A stretch of 64,000 nt of DNA, taken from contig CM035350.1 of the NCBI GenBank assembly GCA_020137815.1, forward strand, positions 2,558,903 through 2,622,902, in the 5' to 3' direction. The notes beneath the pieces are model-generated. The model was not told the DNA's origin and ran no database searches. It worked only from the letters and a program-made list of their open reading frames with translations. The position numbers and the translations under genes were made by a program. Shown piece by piece: positions 13,553 through 35,762 of the stretch (position 1 is its first letter; every line of letters begins with the position of its first letter). The DNA comes from Hormiphora californensis (lineage: Eukaryota > Ctenophora > Tentaculata > Cydippida > Pleurobrachiidae).

Positions 13553-14598
13553 ATGCACGAGAAAGAATTGTTGAAAAGATGGGGGGGGGTTAAGATTGAT
13601 TCTTTTCCAGCCAGTTAATAAATTAAAGAACAACCCATACAATTCAACTCTCTCGATTCAAGATCTAGCTACCTCATTCATCACACCATTACCATGTAGT
13701 TGCGTAATTAATCATACATTCATACTACAGTCCATGTTATATTGTCAACACACATACAAGCATTCGCAGGGACTGCAGTAGTCCCCTCTCTATCTTGTTA
13801 ATAAAACGAGACACTTTTACCACTGTTAACGACATCACTCTATAACCTGAATAATGAGTTCAGAGCAAGTCCAGAGAGACATGCTCGGAGCTATACCACT
13901 AAGCTACCAAACCCTACTCTATAACCATTATAAAGTACTAGTAAACCCGTTCGCCCTACGGGCGAATTTCGGGGAAATGGTATTGGTAGCTGGATTAGGG
14001 AACACTGACATCATCAGTCTAACTAATGACATGCACTATCCCATCTTAAGTAACGGTACCGTAGAAGGAGCTCAGGCGGGATCGCTGCGAGTTTCTGGTT
14101 TCAGAACGTCAGATGATGATCCGGCGATCAAAGTTATAAAAGAACTTACTATTTCGTCTGCTTGCAGTATTCATCTGCCTTAATCTCTGAGATTGATCAT
14201 CGGTTCTGTTTAACCTCAAACGTCTTGTTCGTTCTCTCTGCACTTCTTTTGGTGTTGCTGCATTTAACCCCTCAGTGTATGGAAAGGTAGAGAATGGCGG
14301 TGAGATCTTGCGTGAATAACTCCAATTGTCGCTGTCGTATATCAACAGTTGTTGAAGAGAGCATATTAGCTGGAACAGTGACACAAAACAAAATCAGATG
14401 CACGTGCACGTGCAGTAAAGTAGCAACCAGGCTCCGACTCCTGGCCCCACTCCAGTAATACTCCACAGTCCACCTCTAAACCTGCACGTGCTAAATGCCA
14501 TATAAGGTAAAAAACGTCACACAGGATTTCCCTATTTGCTTTAATAATAGTATGATTCATCTGACATCTTGTAAGTTACAACGTGTAATGCTGCATTT
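13553..14598. other. Gene-poor stretch with a dispersed repeat
   Basis: No spliced gene recognised. It holds the inverted partner (13930-14013) of the repeat at 10761. A short minus-strand frame near 14109-14384 reads ATPKEVQRERTRRLRLNRTD, faintly like arginine-rich transposon proteins, without further support. Confidence 0.4.
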
Positions 14599-14803
14599 TC
14601 GGAACGTGTTCGTCTAGTCATCGCGCGTCGCGGGCTGCCCCGCCAGCCCTCCAAACTCGGGTGAACAAGCTAACAATAGTTCAATTACATGTGCACGATG
14701 TAGTATATCGCATGTAATTTCACTATTGTTAGCTTGTTCACCTGGGTTTGGAGGGCTGGCGGGGCAGCCCGCGACGCGCAATGACTAGACGAACACGTTC
14801 CGA
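14599..14803. repeat. Palindromic element with arms of about 93 bp
   Basis: TCGGAACGTGTTCGTCTAGT at the left and its inverse at the right; arms match at nearly every position around a loop of about 20 bases. GC-rich section CGCGTCGCGGGCTGCCCC. No coding potential. Confidence 0.9.
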
Positions 14804-16634
14804 GAAAGGAGCATAACCCTCCATTCCTTTTGTGATGAAACAGTGTCAAGGCGAGCTGCTCTTATTCACTCAATTTAGCAACTAAAGCTTAGCTATTTAA
14901 CAATTCCCCTTATCTCAGACATTTCAAGCTATCAAGTTACTCAATTAGCCATTTTATAGTGCTCTTCCTCTCTGATCAGGTTCATTTCTTCTTGGTACAG
15001 TGTTGAAGTGCAGTGTTGCCCATTGTAAATGAACTGAGAGTCTGGAAACCATCATCCGTTATCATCCCTCCACTTGTTAGGTACCTGCCAAGAAAGTGGG
15101 GAGTTGGGGAGACCTTCCTAGCGGGTGTACACACAGTTTCGGAAGTGTATCAGGGGGGGGGGGGAGGGAGGGGAGGGAGGCATGATTTTGTACACACTGG
15201 ACAAGGGAAGTTTTTCTAAATGCTTATCGCTTATATATAAAATTTTCGTTAATTTTTGCCTTTTTACGGTTTTGAACAATGATTTCTATGGTGGCCTTTG
15301 ATTATTGGGAAAGGCTTTTAGCTTCCATGGGTTATATATAAGTGTTATACCAACAATTAACATGTCCCCCAGCTCCCAAAGATATAAACATCAAAGACTA
15401 CCTTATAAAGATCCCATCATTTAATAACCTCTTAGGACCTGTCAAATCTGTTACCATTCTTCACTATTGCTTCCAAATTTTTAACACGTACGTGTGCATT
15501 TACAAACTCTTTTATTTTTAACTGCAATCTGTACAACTGGTGGTGTACCGTGTGGCAGAGTAATAATTCTTTTTACTTCCAGGGGTGATTCTTGGGTCTT
15601 GTGGTCCTGCCTACCAGTTGTTCGTCAAATGAAAATGTCTTTCACCAGCTGAGAAAATCAATTTCTCGTCCCCCTTCTACAGCTCATTGCATAAAGTGGG
15701 AGGTACATACCCGAACTTCAGCGAAAATTTGATTAGACTCTAAATAAATTGTGTACAGTATACAGATTTTCGGTGAAATTCGGGTATGTGCATTGTCCAC
15801 CTCTCACTTTAATGAGTTACCTCCCAACGGTATGATACGCACAGCTGGGCCCTTAACTACACTCATTCTACTGTCAGAACGACACAAAAAGAATGATAAT
15901 GATGTTGGAGGGCACATAATGTGCAGCTATTTCCTAGAGTCATAATGGCTTTCTTGTTGCATTGCATGATAGCTCCATCCGATCCAATCTATGAACATCT
16001 TGCCTATAATACTTGCACATCACAATACCCCCTCCTCCCCGATTGATCATTTGTAGATTATCTTCACAAATAAGTGGGGGTTCCATGAATGAATGAGAAG
16101 CCTAAACATCATGAAACATCATAACTTTTCAAAATATTCATGATACCATAGAAATTCGGTGGGTCAATCATGATCACTCCCCCCCTGCGCTTTCATCCCC
16201 CCCCCCGCGGTACTCTCGAATATAATGAGATGTTGATTGTTGGGATGAAGTTTTCCTAGATTCAAGATAGCTTTGTGACAGGCTTAACAACTATAAGATC
16301 ATTAAAATTTCATGGTGGACTGATGAACCAAGGATAGAGAAGCCTGTAAATGTTGCTCACACCGTCATTTTACTTTATACCGAGAAATAGAAAGCCTCTC
16401 TATTTCCATCTATATCTTACCACATGAAGGCTATATTAATTATTGTTTCCAATATCATTAACAGTGTTTATAGGAAGCTTTATCTCCACTCCCCTCATGC
16501 AATCACGTCCCCCGGCTGATATTGCTGTAGTATCTCGCGATTAGCTCTATAGAGGCTACAACAAAACGATGTGCTGTCGCACCGTACCATTGTAGCCTCT
16601 ATAGCAGCTCACAATTCATATACTCAGTTTTCCA
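14804..16634. other. Intergenic stretch, small palindromes only
   Basis: No exon I can support. It contains a palindromic element near 15682-15824 (ACATACCCGAA and TTCGGGTATGT in opposite orientation) and a hairpin at 16544-16605 (GCTCTATAGAGGCTACAA and its inverse). Several G- or C-runs occur, such as 15151-15160 and 16199-16208. Confidence 0.5.
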
Positions 16635-27834
<11,200 letters not shown>

Positions 27835-28030
27835 GACTACAACTAGAAAATAGGGGGAGATTTTATTGAGAGGTAATTCTTGGAATGGTGGTGGTTCTGG
27901 GAAATTGGCCTTCAAGGGAATGAAAATGTGACAGTTTCAACTTAACCCAGCTGGGGGGGAGGGGCAGCTGTCATGTAATGAGGGTAGAATAAAACTACGT
28001 TATTTAGATGTGATAAAAACAGTTTAGAAT

Positions 28031-28942
28031 TTAAGCGACAAGAGCAGAAGCGGTGGCACTCTCATATTTCCAGTTGGGGGGAAGGACCGACTTGGTCTTG
28101 TAGTACCGGGCTAGTTTATGGATTCGGCTCTCAATCAGAATCAGCCTGTATTTGGAGTCCTTGTCCTGTCTGTTCTTCTCCAGATGTTTCCTGATCGCCA
28201 CGGCCTTCTTGATCAGATGGTAGAGGTCCTCTGGTATCTTACTGGCGAGCCCCTTAGCACGGAGGATCCTGAGAATCTTGGTGCCAGTGACGTGTCGGAC
28301 CTGGTTGACACCGTGGGAATCCCGGAGGATGACGCCAATTTGAGAGGGGGTCAGTCCCTTCTTAGACAACTTGTAGATCATTTCCTTTACCTCATCTCCA
28401 GTCAACTTCTGCCACTGTGGGAGGGGGAGATTAGAATGTTATTGAAGCAGTGAACTGGGAAAATGTAGATTGGTATTACCACAGCGATCATAGCTGGGAG
28501 GGAGCTGCTAAGTGGAGCCCCAAATTAGGTAGATATATCCAAACAGGTGATGTGATATTATTACCGGCTGTTATCCAATTGCAGATCTGAGACCCGCGGG
28601 GAAGAGATTCTGAAAGGAGAGAGAGGAAGGGGGAAGGGAAGCAGGGACCTGCTCTCTCCCATTACCCACCAATAGAACAAAGCAGAGCAACAATAATGGG
28701 CTCAACTCGGGACTTTGGGTTCCCCAATTTATAGGGTTAGAGAGACAGATGAATGAGAGTGGATGCTGGGACACAAAAGAACAGACGGGAGATAATACCC
28801 AAACTACACCTTGTAGTATTTGGGCAGCATGCAAATAATAAACAGCCCCAAACAGTATCATTCTACTCACGTTGGGCACGTTCCGCTTGTAGGGGAGGGC
28901 AGACTGGGCAATACCCTTTCCTGGGGTGTGCATACGAACCAT
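28031..28942 (-). CDS. RPS13: Ribosomal protein S13 (uS15), copy A
   Basis: Cytosolic 40S subunit protein of 151 residues. Exon 1 is 28871-28942 (ATG at 28942, [20 protein letters not shown]) and exon 2 is 28031-28414 (TAA), separated by a 456-base intron in phase 0. Signature segments include [17 protein letters not shown] and [16 protein letters not shown] with the family's C-terminal ALVA. Residue 2 is V where many animals have G. First of three tandem copies. Copies A and B share intron and flanks almost base for base. Confidence 0.97.
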
Positions 28943-29212
28943 GTTGGCTGCTAGAGAGTCTTGCTAAATAGGAAGAGAGTTAGATAGTAGAGTGGAAGTG
29001 TGGGATTATGTCATTGGGGGAAGTTGTCAGGTAGGAAGAGAGAAGTGGGTAATACCACCCACTGGGTAGTTATATGAACGGGTTATGCGTTCAACTTGTC
29101 TCTCAAGCATAAATTAGTGTACACGTGGGTCGTGGCAGTTAGGTAGTCATAATGAGGGTAGAATAAAACTACGTTATTTAGATGTGATAAAAACAGCCCA
29201 TCAGTTTAGAAC

Positions 29213-30127
29213 TTAAGCGACAAGAGCAGAAGCGGTGGCACTCTCGTATTTCCAGTTAGGGGGAAGGACCGACTTGGTCTTGTAGTACCGGGCTAGTTTA
29301 TGGATTCGGCTCTCGATCAGAATCAGCCTGTATTTGGAGTCCTTGTCCTGTCTGTTCTTCTCCAGGTGTTTCCTGATGGCCACGGCCTTCTTGATCAGAT
29401 GGTAGAGGTCCTCTGGTATCTTACTGGCGAGCCCCTTAGCACGGAGGATCCTGAGAATCTTGGTTCCGGTGACGTGTCGGACCTGGTTGACACCGTGGGA
29501 ATCCCGGAGGATGACGCCAATTTGAGAGGGGGTGAGTCCCTTCTTAGACAACTTGTAGATCATTTCCTTTACCTCATCTCCAGTCAACTTCTGCCACTGT
29601 GGGAGGGGGAGATTAGAATGTTATTGAAGCAGTGAACTGGGAAAATGTAGATTGGTATTAACCACAGCGATCATAGCTGGGAGGGAGCTGCTAAGTGGAG
29701 CCCCAATTAGGTAGATATATCCAAACATGTGTCAGGTGATGTGATATTATTACCGGCTGTTATCCAATTGCAGATCTGAGACCCGCGGGGAAGAGATTCT
29801 GAAAGGAGAGAGAGGAAGGGGGAAGGGAAGCAGGGACCTGCTCTCTCCCATTACCCACCAATAGAACAAAGCAGAGCAACAATAATGGGCTCAACTCGGG
29901 ACTTTGGGTTCCCCAATTTATAGGGTTAGAGAGATGAATGGGAGTAGATGCTGGGACATAAAAGAACAGACGGGAGATAATACCCAAACTACACCTTGTA
30001 GTATTTGGGCAGCATGCAAATAATAAACAGCCCCAAACAGTATCATTCTACTCACGTTGGGCACGTTCCGCTTGTAGGGGAGGGCAGACTGGGCAATACC
30101 CTTTCCTGGGGTGTGCATACGAACCAT
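29213..30127 (-). CDS. RPS13: Ribosomal protein S13 (uS15), copy B
   Basis: Same two-exon structure as copy A, displaced by about 1185 bases: exon 1 30056-30127, exon 2 29213-29596, intron 459 bases. The protein is identical to copy A as far as I can read, with a few silent changes in exon 2. Flanking sequence is near-identical for over 1 kb, so this is a recent tandem duplication or is kept alike by gene conversion. Confidence 0.97.
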
Positions 30128-30397
30128 GTTGGCTGCTAGAGAGTCTTGCTAAATAGGAAGAGAGTTAGATAGTAGAGTGGAAGTGTGGGATTATGTCATT
30201 GGGGGAAGTTGTCAGGTAGGAAGAGAGAAGTGGGTAATACCACCCACTGGGTAGTTATATGAACGGGTTATGCGTTCAACTTGTCTCTCAAGCATAAATT
30301 AGTGTACACGTGGGTCGTGGCAGTTAGGTAGTCATAATGAGGGTAGAATAAAACTACGTTATTTAGATGTGATAAAAACAGCCCATCAGTTTAGAAC

Positions 30398-30853
30398 TTA
30401 AGCGACAAGAGCAGAAGCGGTGGCACTCTCGTATTTCCAGTTAGGGGGAAGGACCGACTTGGTCTTGTAGTACCGGGCTAGTTTATGGATTCGGCTCTCG
30501 ATCAGAATCAGCCTGTATTTGGAGTCCTTGTCCTGTCTGTTCTTCTCCAGGTGTTTCCTGATGGCCACGGCCTTCTTGATCAGATGGTAGAGGTCCTCTG
30601 GTATCTTACTGGCGAGCCCCTTAGCACGGAGGATCCTGAGAATCTTGGTTCCGGTGACGTGTCGGACCTGGTTGACACCGTGGGAATCCCGGAGGATGAC
30701 GCCAATTTGAGAGGGGGTGAGTCCCTTCTTAGACAACTTGTAGATCATTTCCTTTACCTCATCTCCAGTCAACTTCTGCCAGTTGGGCACGCTCCGCTTG
30801 TAGGGGAGGGCAGACTGGGCAATACCCTTTCCTGGGGTGTGCATACGAACCAT
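30398..30853 (-). CDS. RPS13: Ribosomal protein S13 (uS15), copy C, intronless
   Basis: Uninterrupted 151-codon frame from ATG at 30853 to TAA at 30398. It differs from A and B at one N-terminal residue (S for N in KRSVPN). The intron of copies A and B is missing precisely between VPN and WQKL. The 3' flank and at least 36 bases of 5' flank still match the other copies. There is no poly-A tail or target duplication, so this is not a typical dispersed retrocopy; cDNA-mediated conversion of a tandem copy fits better. The frame is intact and probably functional. Confidence 0.95.
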   Translation of the reverse strand: MVRMHTPGKGIAQSALPYKRSVPNWQKLTGDEVKEMIYKLSKKGLTPSQIGVILRDSHGVNQVRHVTGTKILRILRAKGLASKIPEDLYHLIKKAVAIRKHLEKNRQDKDSKYRLILIESRIHKLARYYKTKSVLPPNWKYESATASALVA

Positions 30854-31667
30854 GTTGGCTGCTAGAGAGTCTTGCTAAATAGGAAGAGAGGGTGGGTTAG
30901 ATCAGATCGATGGGATAGTCTTGTTGGGGGTGAGGGGGGATGGAAAACCGGAAAACTGAAGTCCAGATCTGGACAGGTCAGAGGTGGCCGCGCGCGCGGG
31001 CTAAAAATTTTCGGAGCGCCAACAGCGCGACTTTCTCTAGCAAGGAAGAGTAGAAAACTAGCAATAGCGGAGTCTCCCCGCAGTGTCCTGCTTTTTGGGC
31101 AGGCCGTTGCACTTGGTATCCAAGACACCTTCGCGCGCCGGCAAGGGAGGGGTAACTTCGTTACCAACCGTTGCACTTCGTAGGCCGCAAAGGACCTGAT
31201 TCAGTGTCGAAAAAGTGTACAGTGGAGAATGATATTGGTGCAAGGAGTAGGGGAAAGGTAGTTTGGGGGAAGGTATTCGAAGGGAGAAAGGTTTGTTACA
31301 TTTCAACAGTTTGAACACAGTTGTTTCAGTTTAAACAATACCACAAGCTAAGGGGTCACAAGAGAAATTGTTCGATAGAAAGTATACTAACATAAGAAAA
31401 AACATATTAAACCTCTGAACTTTGTCCAGAGTTCATATATTATAGAAACTTTTAACTTGGTAAGACTCGACTAATCGAGTAGTCTTATGACTATAATCAT
31501 AAATGACAATATCATCATCATAATAATTACTAACACACTGCACTCTGCAGCCCATGGGGCGCATTCACAAATCCAGATATAAGCAGATATATATACAGAC
31601 ACTAGGGAATCAAAAATATGTTTTATAGTTTTATATTTACTGCTTAGGGGTCCAGTTAATATCGTGT
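30854..31667. other. Spacer between RPS13 copy C and the CISD gene
   Basis: No exon recognised. It should contain the promoter of RPS13 copy C. Contains GC-rich GGCCGCGCGCGCGGGC near 30986 and an imperfect hairpin near 31455-31485. Confidence 0.5.
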
Positions 31668-33137
31668 TTATTCCTTCTTGATTAGCATGGGGCCAAGGTT
31701 GTCACCAGTAGCAACATTGTGAGCGTTATGGGATCCATCGCAGTAGGGGAACTGAAGAGGGGAGAGAGATGGGGGGTTAGAATACGTTCACTGGAGAGGG
31801 GGAGAGAGATGGGGGTTAGAATACGTTCACTGGAGAGGGGGAGAGAGAGATGGGGGGTTAGAATATGTTTACTGAAGAGGGGAGAGAGATGGGGGTTAGA
31901 ATACGTTCACTGGAGAGGGGGAGAGAGATGGGGGGTTAGAATATGTTTACTGAAGAGGGGGAGAGAGAAAGAAAGAGAGAGAGGGAGAGGGTTGGTTGAT
32001 TGGATAGGGGAACCGAATGAGGATGACTGAGTTTCTAGTGAGAGAGGAACTGAAAGAAAGGAGTGCATTGTTAATTGTAGATGCTATTGGTATTGCCTAA
32101 CCGCCCTAACTAAATGAATAACTGATTTCAGTCAGTCCAACCTTCATCAGCTCCCTTTCTGTTCCCAACCAGCCTCCTCATCTTCATCATCCTCACTTTC
32201 ATCATCAGATGATGAGATGTAATACATCTGATCACCATCCGGTAACGGCACAAAGTCCTTTCTAAAGGGGTGGTCGCGGCTCACAGACCAATTTTCATCA
32301 GGAATCCCGTAATAAGAATCTGATTCTCCCGATTCATCTGCGGAACTGTTATCCCCGTCTAGCTCATCAGGACTTCCTTTATCAGCTGGCTCCTCAGGAG
32401 TTCCTTCATTAGCTGGTTCTTTATCCAGTTCATCAGGGATAACAGTATTCTCCTCACAAGTGCTGCTCAGTGCCTGGCATGGTTGAGTTGTGTATGCCAT
32501 GACTAGTGATTAGTGAGAGTTCAGAGTTGGGCGAACAAAACTAAATTCGAGTCCATAGTTGTTTGTTTGATAGAGAGGCGGAGAATTGAGATGTGGTGTT
32601 TCCGTGTGCGTGTGTAATCAGGAAACAGGGACAAGAAAGGGAGCTAAGGCAGTGGTGGGAAGAAGAGTAAGGGGAGAGGGGTAAGGAGGGGTGGCAAGAG
32701 AGGGCCGTGGCTGTAAACTTACTTTCTTAGATTTCCAGCACCGGCAAATGGCATTTGTTCCACTCTTCAGGTCTTCAATGTCACAAACGTTAACGACCTG
32801 GCGGGGATCTAGGTTTTAGTACATGGGAGTATTTAAGAATGCTTCAAGGACGAAACTAATTACACGGTCCTCAGCATGCTGGTGCACCATGTCTACACTA
32901 AACAGGGTGTAAGATATTCATCCCAGGTCATGTCGAGGGATGGGGCCATTCCAAATAGCAATTCATACTACAGAGTCAGATTAACGATATCTATACTCTT
33001 ACCTTTGGTTTCTCTTTCTCATGGTCAGTGTTGATAATGACAGCGTTAGCACGAGACACCATGAAGTAGGACACCGCCGCTCCAAAGAGGGCCGAGGCGG
33101 CACATAGAGCCAGTGTAGTGACATCCAACTTCTCCAT
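31668..33137 (-). CDS. CDGSH iron-sulfur domain protein (CISD1/CISD2 type)
   Basis: Membrane-anchored 2Fe-2S protein of the mitoNEET/NAF-1 group, on outer mitochondrial or ER membrane. Three exons in phase 0: 33003-33137 (ATG), 32723-32797, 31668-31751 (TAA); 97 residues. A hydrophobic anchor (about 7-26, [19 protein letters not shown]) is followed by the domain: [16 protein letters not shown] gives cluster ligands C63, C65, C74 and H78, as in the family's C-X-C-X8-C-X3-H arrangement. [12 protein letters not shown] completes the fold. Shorter than human CISD1 (108) and CISD2 (135), mainly at the N-terminus; assignment to paralogue 1 or 2 is not attempted. Intron 2 contains a separate acidic frame and an array of acceptor-like repeats. 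Confidence 0.95.
31751..31990 (-). repeat. Array of six acceptor-like units upstream of CISD exon 3
   Basis: Units of 38-42 bases begin (+ strand) at 31751, 31790, 31829, 31871, 31909 and 31949. In the gene's sense each reads TTCTAACCCCC, CTCTCTCCCC, then CTTCAG|T or CTCCAG|T: branch site, pyrimidine tract and AG. The unit nearest exon 3 supplies its real acceptor. Confidence 0.9.
32147..32500 (-). CDS. Small acidic protein nested in CISD intron 2 (hypothetical)
   Basis: Single open frame of 117 codons with ATG at 32500 and TGA at 32147, on the same strand as the surrounding gene. Composition is strongly acidic, with repeats like [19 protein letters not shown] and a C-terminal run of D/E ([14 protein letters not shown]). 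A distinct segment [19 protein letters not shown] lies between. No family recognised. It cannot be an in-line CISD exon because its frame ends in a stop. It might be a nested intronless gene or a chance frame; length and biased composition favour the former slightly. Confidence 0.45.
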   Translation of the reverse strand: MAYTTQPCQALSSTCEENTVIPDELDKEPANEGTPEEPADKGSPDELDGDNSSADESGESDSYYGIPDENWSVSRDHPFRKDFVPLPDGDQMYYISSSDDESEDDEDEEAGWEQKGS

Positions 33138-33359
33138 TCTACATTGATGATAGGATGTTAATTGAGATTTAATTGGTCCGATCGTGTTACAACATTCAAG
33201 GGTATATATCGGTGATCACCCTAGACCCATACTTTCGAGATCCAATACACCCAATTAGAATAAATATATACGCATAACTCTGTTTAAACTACCTAATTAA
33301 GCGATACCAAACACATTTTTATTGATTGGATTGGCATCTCTCGGCTCTCTGATGCCAAG

Positions 33360-34731
33360 CCGTTCATGGTGGTAGAACCGTGTATTCGTGGCCGCTTAGT
33401 TTAACTGCCCTATCCGCCATCTCGTTGCCCATTTCGCCAGCATGCCCAGCCAAGGAGGGTTGTATTGGACTCACCCAGTTTGTTGAGGAGCCGTGCTGTC
33501 TCTGATGCCAGACCCAGTGCCCCGAATTTCAGAAATCTAAAAAAATATTTTTCTAAGCCTTCAGCTAGGCTGCAAGATTCTATTCGCTAGGCTGCAAATT
33601 TAGTACGTCCGCATCGTAGAAGTTGGGCTAATAGAGAAAAAGTGCCATTTTCGGGGCAAAATCATCGTGCAGCCCAGAATGGGAAAATTTCCTCAAAATT
33701 TTCTGCAGCCGGGCTGCAAGAATCTCGACACCGAAATACATATGTATTTCACACTCTAATGAGGGGGATGGATATGTGACACCATTCTGGGACGCCCTGT
33801 TAGAACATTGGCCTGACAGGGGACGCCTAATTAGCAAAATCATCGTGCAGCCCAGAATGGGAAAATTTCCTCGAAATTTTCTGCAGCCGGGCTGCAAGAA
33901 TCTCGACACCGAAATACATATGTATTCCATACTCTAATGAGGGGGATGGATATGTGACACCATTCTGGGACGCCTTATTAGCACTGTTAGCCAATACGGG
34001 ATATTAAACACATGTGATTCGGGGAAGCTTATATTTCATATTTTCTGCAGCCCGGGCTGCAATATCAGTCGAGGTTATTTTATTTAGGCTGCAACAAATC
34101 AGTCAGGCTGCAAATATTTGCTCAAAAAATTACACGGGTTTGCAATATCGGGGCACTGGGATGCCAGATTTGTTTTCATGATGTCATTGGTGAGTGACAC
34201 CAGGGCAGACTGGCTGTCAGTGAGGATTGTCACTAACCTGCCGGAGAGCCGATCATTTACTGAGAAAGCAAGCTCCTCGGCGGCCTTCAAAATTGCACAG
34301 GAGCTCGGCCTAATAGATTGAATTATCAGAAGCAGAGCTTCAGGGATCCAGTAGTGTACAAGGATGGGTAACAGTCGAATATCACCCAGGCGCATCCTGT
34401 TCCTATACCCTGCCCTTTGTGGCCTGCGGGTGAAGCGCGATCCATCTGTGTATACTATGACGTCGTTTGTCCAAATTGTGTAATTTTCTCTGAGTGGGAC
34501 CACGGTGTAGTTCTTGGTAAAGTTCGCCTCATACTGGTTTACCATTTCTGTTGCCGCCAGAGGGATCAGTCGCTGTTTGCCCATTTCGGCTCTTCTTTTA
34601 CAGGTTACGCTGAGGGGAGTGACCGAGGTCATCTGGAGGCTCAGGTGTGTTGGTGCCTTCTGCTCTGCGCCTAACATCAGCCGGGCACTGTGAGCTTCCG
34701 AGAGTTTTGTCTGCCCATGTTGAAGAGGCAT
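33360..34731 (-). pseudogene. Retroelement RNase H remnant, interrupted by a hAT-like insertion
   Basis: Minus-strand frame 34731-34099 shows an RNase H fold signature: VIVYTDGSRF (first D), AILKAAEELAF (E), ILTDSQSALVSL (D). The continuation lies beyond an insertion, at about 33380-33500, where WAGHAGEMGNEMADRAVK carries the GNEMAD motif typical of non-LTR retrotransposon RNase H. Frameshifts and the insertion show it is dead. The element at 33513-34160 splits it. Confidence 0.75.
33513..34160. mobile_element. hAT-like MITE inserted in the RNase H remnant
   Basis: 648 bases with terminal inverted repeats CCCAGTGCCCCGA and TCGGGGCACTGGG and a perfect 8-bp duplication ATGCCAGA (33505-33512, 34161-34168). 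The interior carries a 178-base segment repeated in tandem (starts 33658 and 33836) and many GGCTGCAA/TTGCAGCC motifs. No transposase. Confidence 0.9.
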
Positions 34732-34914
34732 ATAGAGCTTTAGGCTTGATGACCAGTCGGTGAAATGACTTAATCATTCCTGCAGAGAGGCCTCCTTCCT
34801 ATCAGTCGTAGGTTGTGTGTCAGACTCCGGCAAGAGTTTTGAACCTGGACGAGATGTTGCGTCCAGCTTGTGTGCTCATTGAGAGTAACACCGAATGTTT
34901 TTGACTCTTTCGAG

Positions 34915-35080
34915 CGGGGGCCAGTTTTATTCTCGTGATGTCACCAGTGAGTGACATCAGGGCAGATTGGCTGTCGCCTGCCGGAAAGGATGATCACTGA
35001 CCTGCCAGTTAGTCTATCGTTTGTTGAGACAACTAGCTCTTCGGCGGCTTGAATTTTAGAGAATACACCTTTGTAGTGCG
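34915..35080 (-). pseudogene. Second RNase H fragment of the same retroelement family
   Basis: Sequence around GTGAGTGACATCAGGGCAGA resembles 34180-34300 and encodes, with gaps, the same region of the RNase H domain. Decayed, no long frame. Confidence 0.55.
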
Positions 35081-35762
35081 GTGTTTCAACAGATGGCCCA
35101 GCTTTGCAGTAACTGAACGGACACCAAACGGGGTTTTGAGTTGATCATGGGAAGATTTCCGTGCAATGCAGCTGCAGATGAATGTGCAGGTGTGCAGTTG
35201 GGAGTTGTGAGTAGAGTTGAAGTTGACATGAACTGTAAAATGTGAGTGTGAGTTAGAGATGTGTCATTTGGTTAATTGAGATTTAATTAAGAAGATTAAT
35301 AAATTACTGCATTACATTACATCGACCAACAAATGTATGTGTGAATACACAGAATTCCGAAAAATTCCGAAAAATTAACCTTCTTCCTTGAAATTCATTG
35401 TACAAAACATACATCCGAGAACAGGATGCCACGACTTTTTAGCAAACGGAGTTCGTCGAGAAAGGGTAGTTCAAGTAGAAGAGGGGTTTTGTTCAGTTCA
35501 CAGTGCATAACGAACTTGTCTCCTAAGCCCTAGCTGCTGGGCAGCGATTATTCGATCTTCGAGGAGATCTCATCCAAGGGGGCTACTTGGATCTTGAAGT
35601 TTGGGCATGTGAGTGCCAGAGGACGAATTAGGGCGTAAATTGGGGGCTAAGCGACTGCTAAAGCCAGGTTTAAGAAAATCAACACGAAACTAAACAATAA
35701 ATCAATTCATCCTCGGATCAATTCATCCTCGGATCCTCAAGTTCTTCGCATTCCTCTCTTCC
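35081..35762. other. Spacer between retroelement fragments
   Basis: No gene recognised; probably degraded mobile-element sequence. A small direct repeat, AATTCATCCTCGGATC, occurs near 35704 and 35720. Confidence 0.4.

Noticed and set aside
28415-28870. Box C/D snoRNA in the RPS13 intron, as known in vertebrates (U14)
   Set aside because: No RTGATGA and CTGA pair at suitable spacing was seen on the transcribed strand.
28118-30865. Three + strand frames of 111-126 codons opposite the RPS13 exons
   Set aside because: Antisense shadows of the conserved RPS13 coding sequence, repeated because the gene is repeated.
31719-32030. + strand frame with repeats of [11 protein letters not shown]
   Set aside because: Translation of the acceptor-like repeat array in the CISD intron, antisense to the gene.
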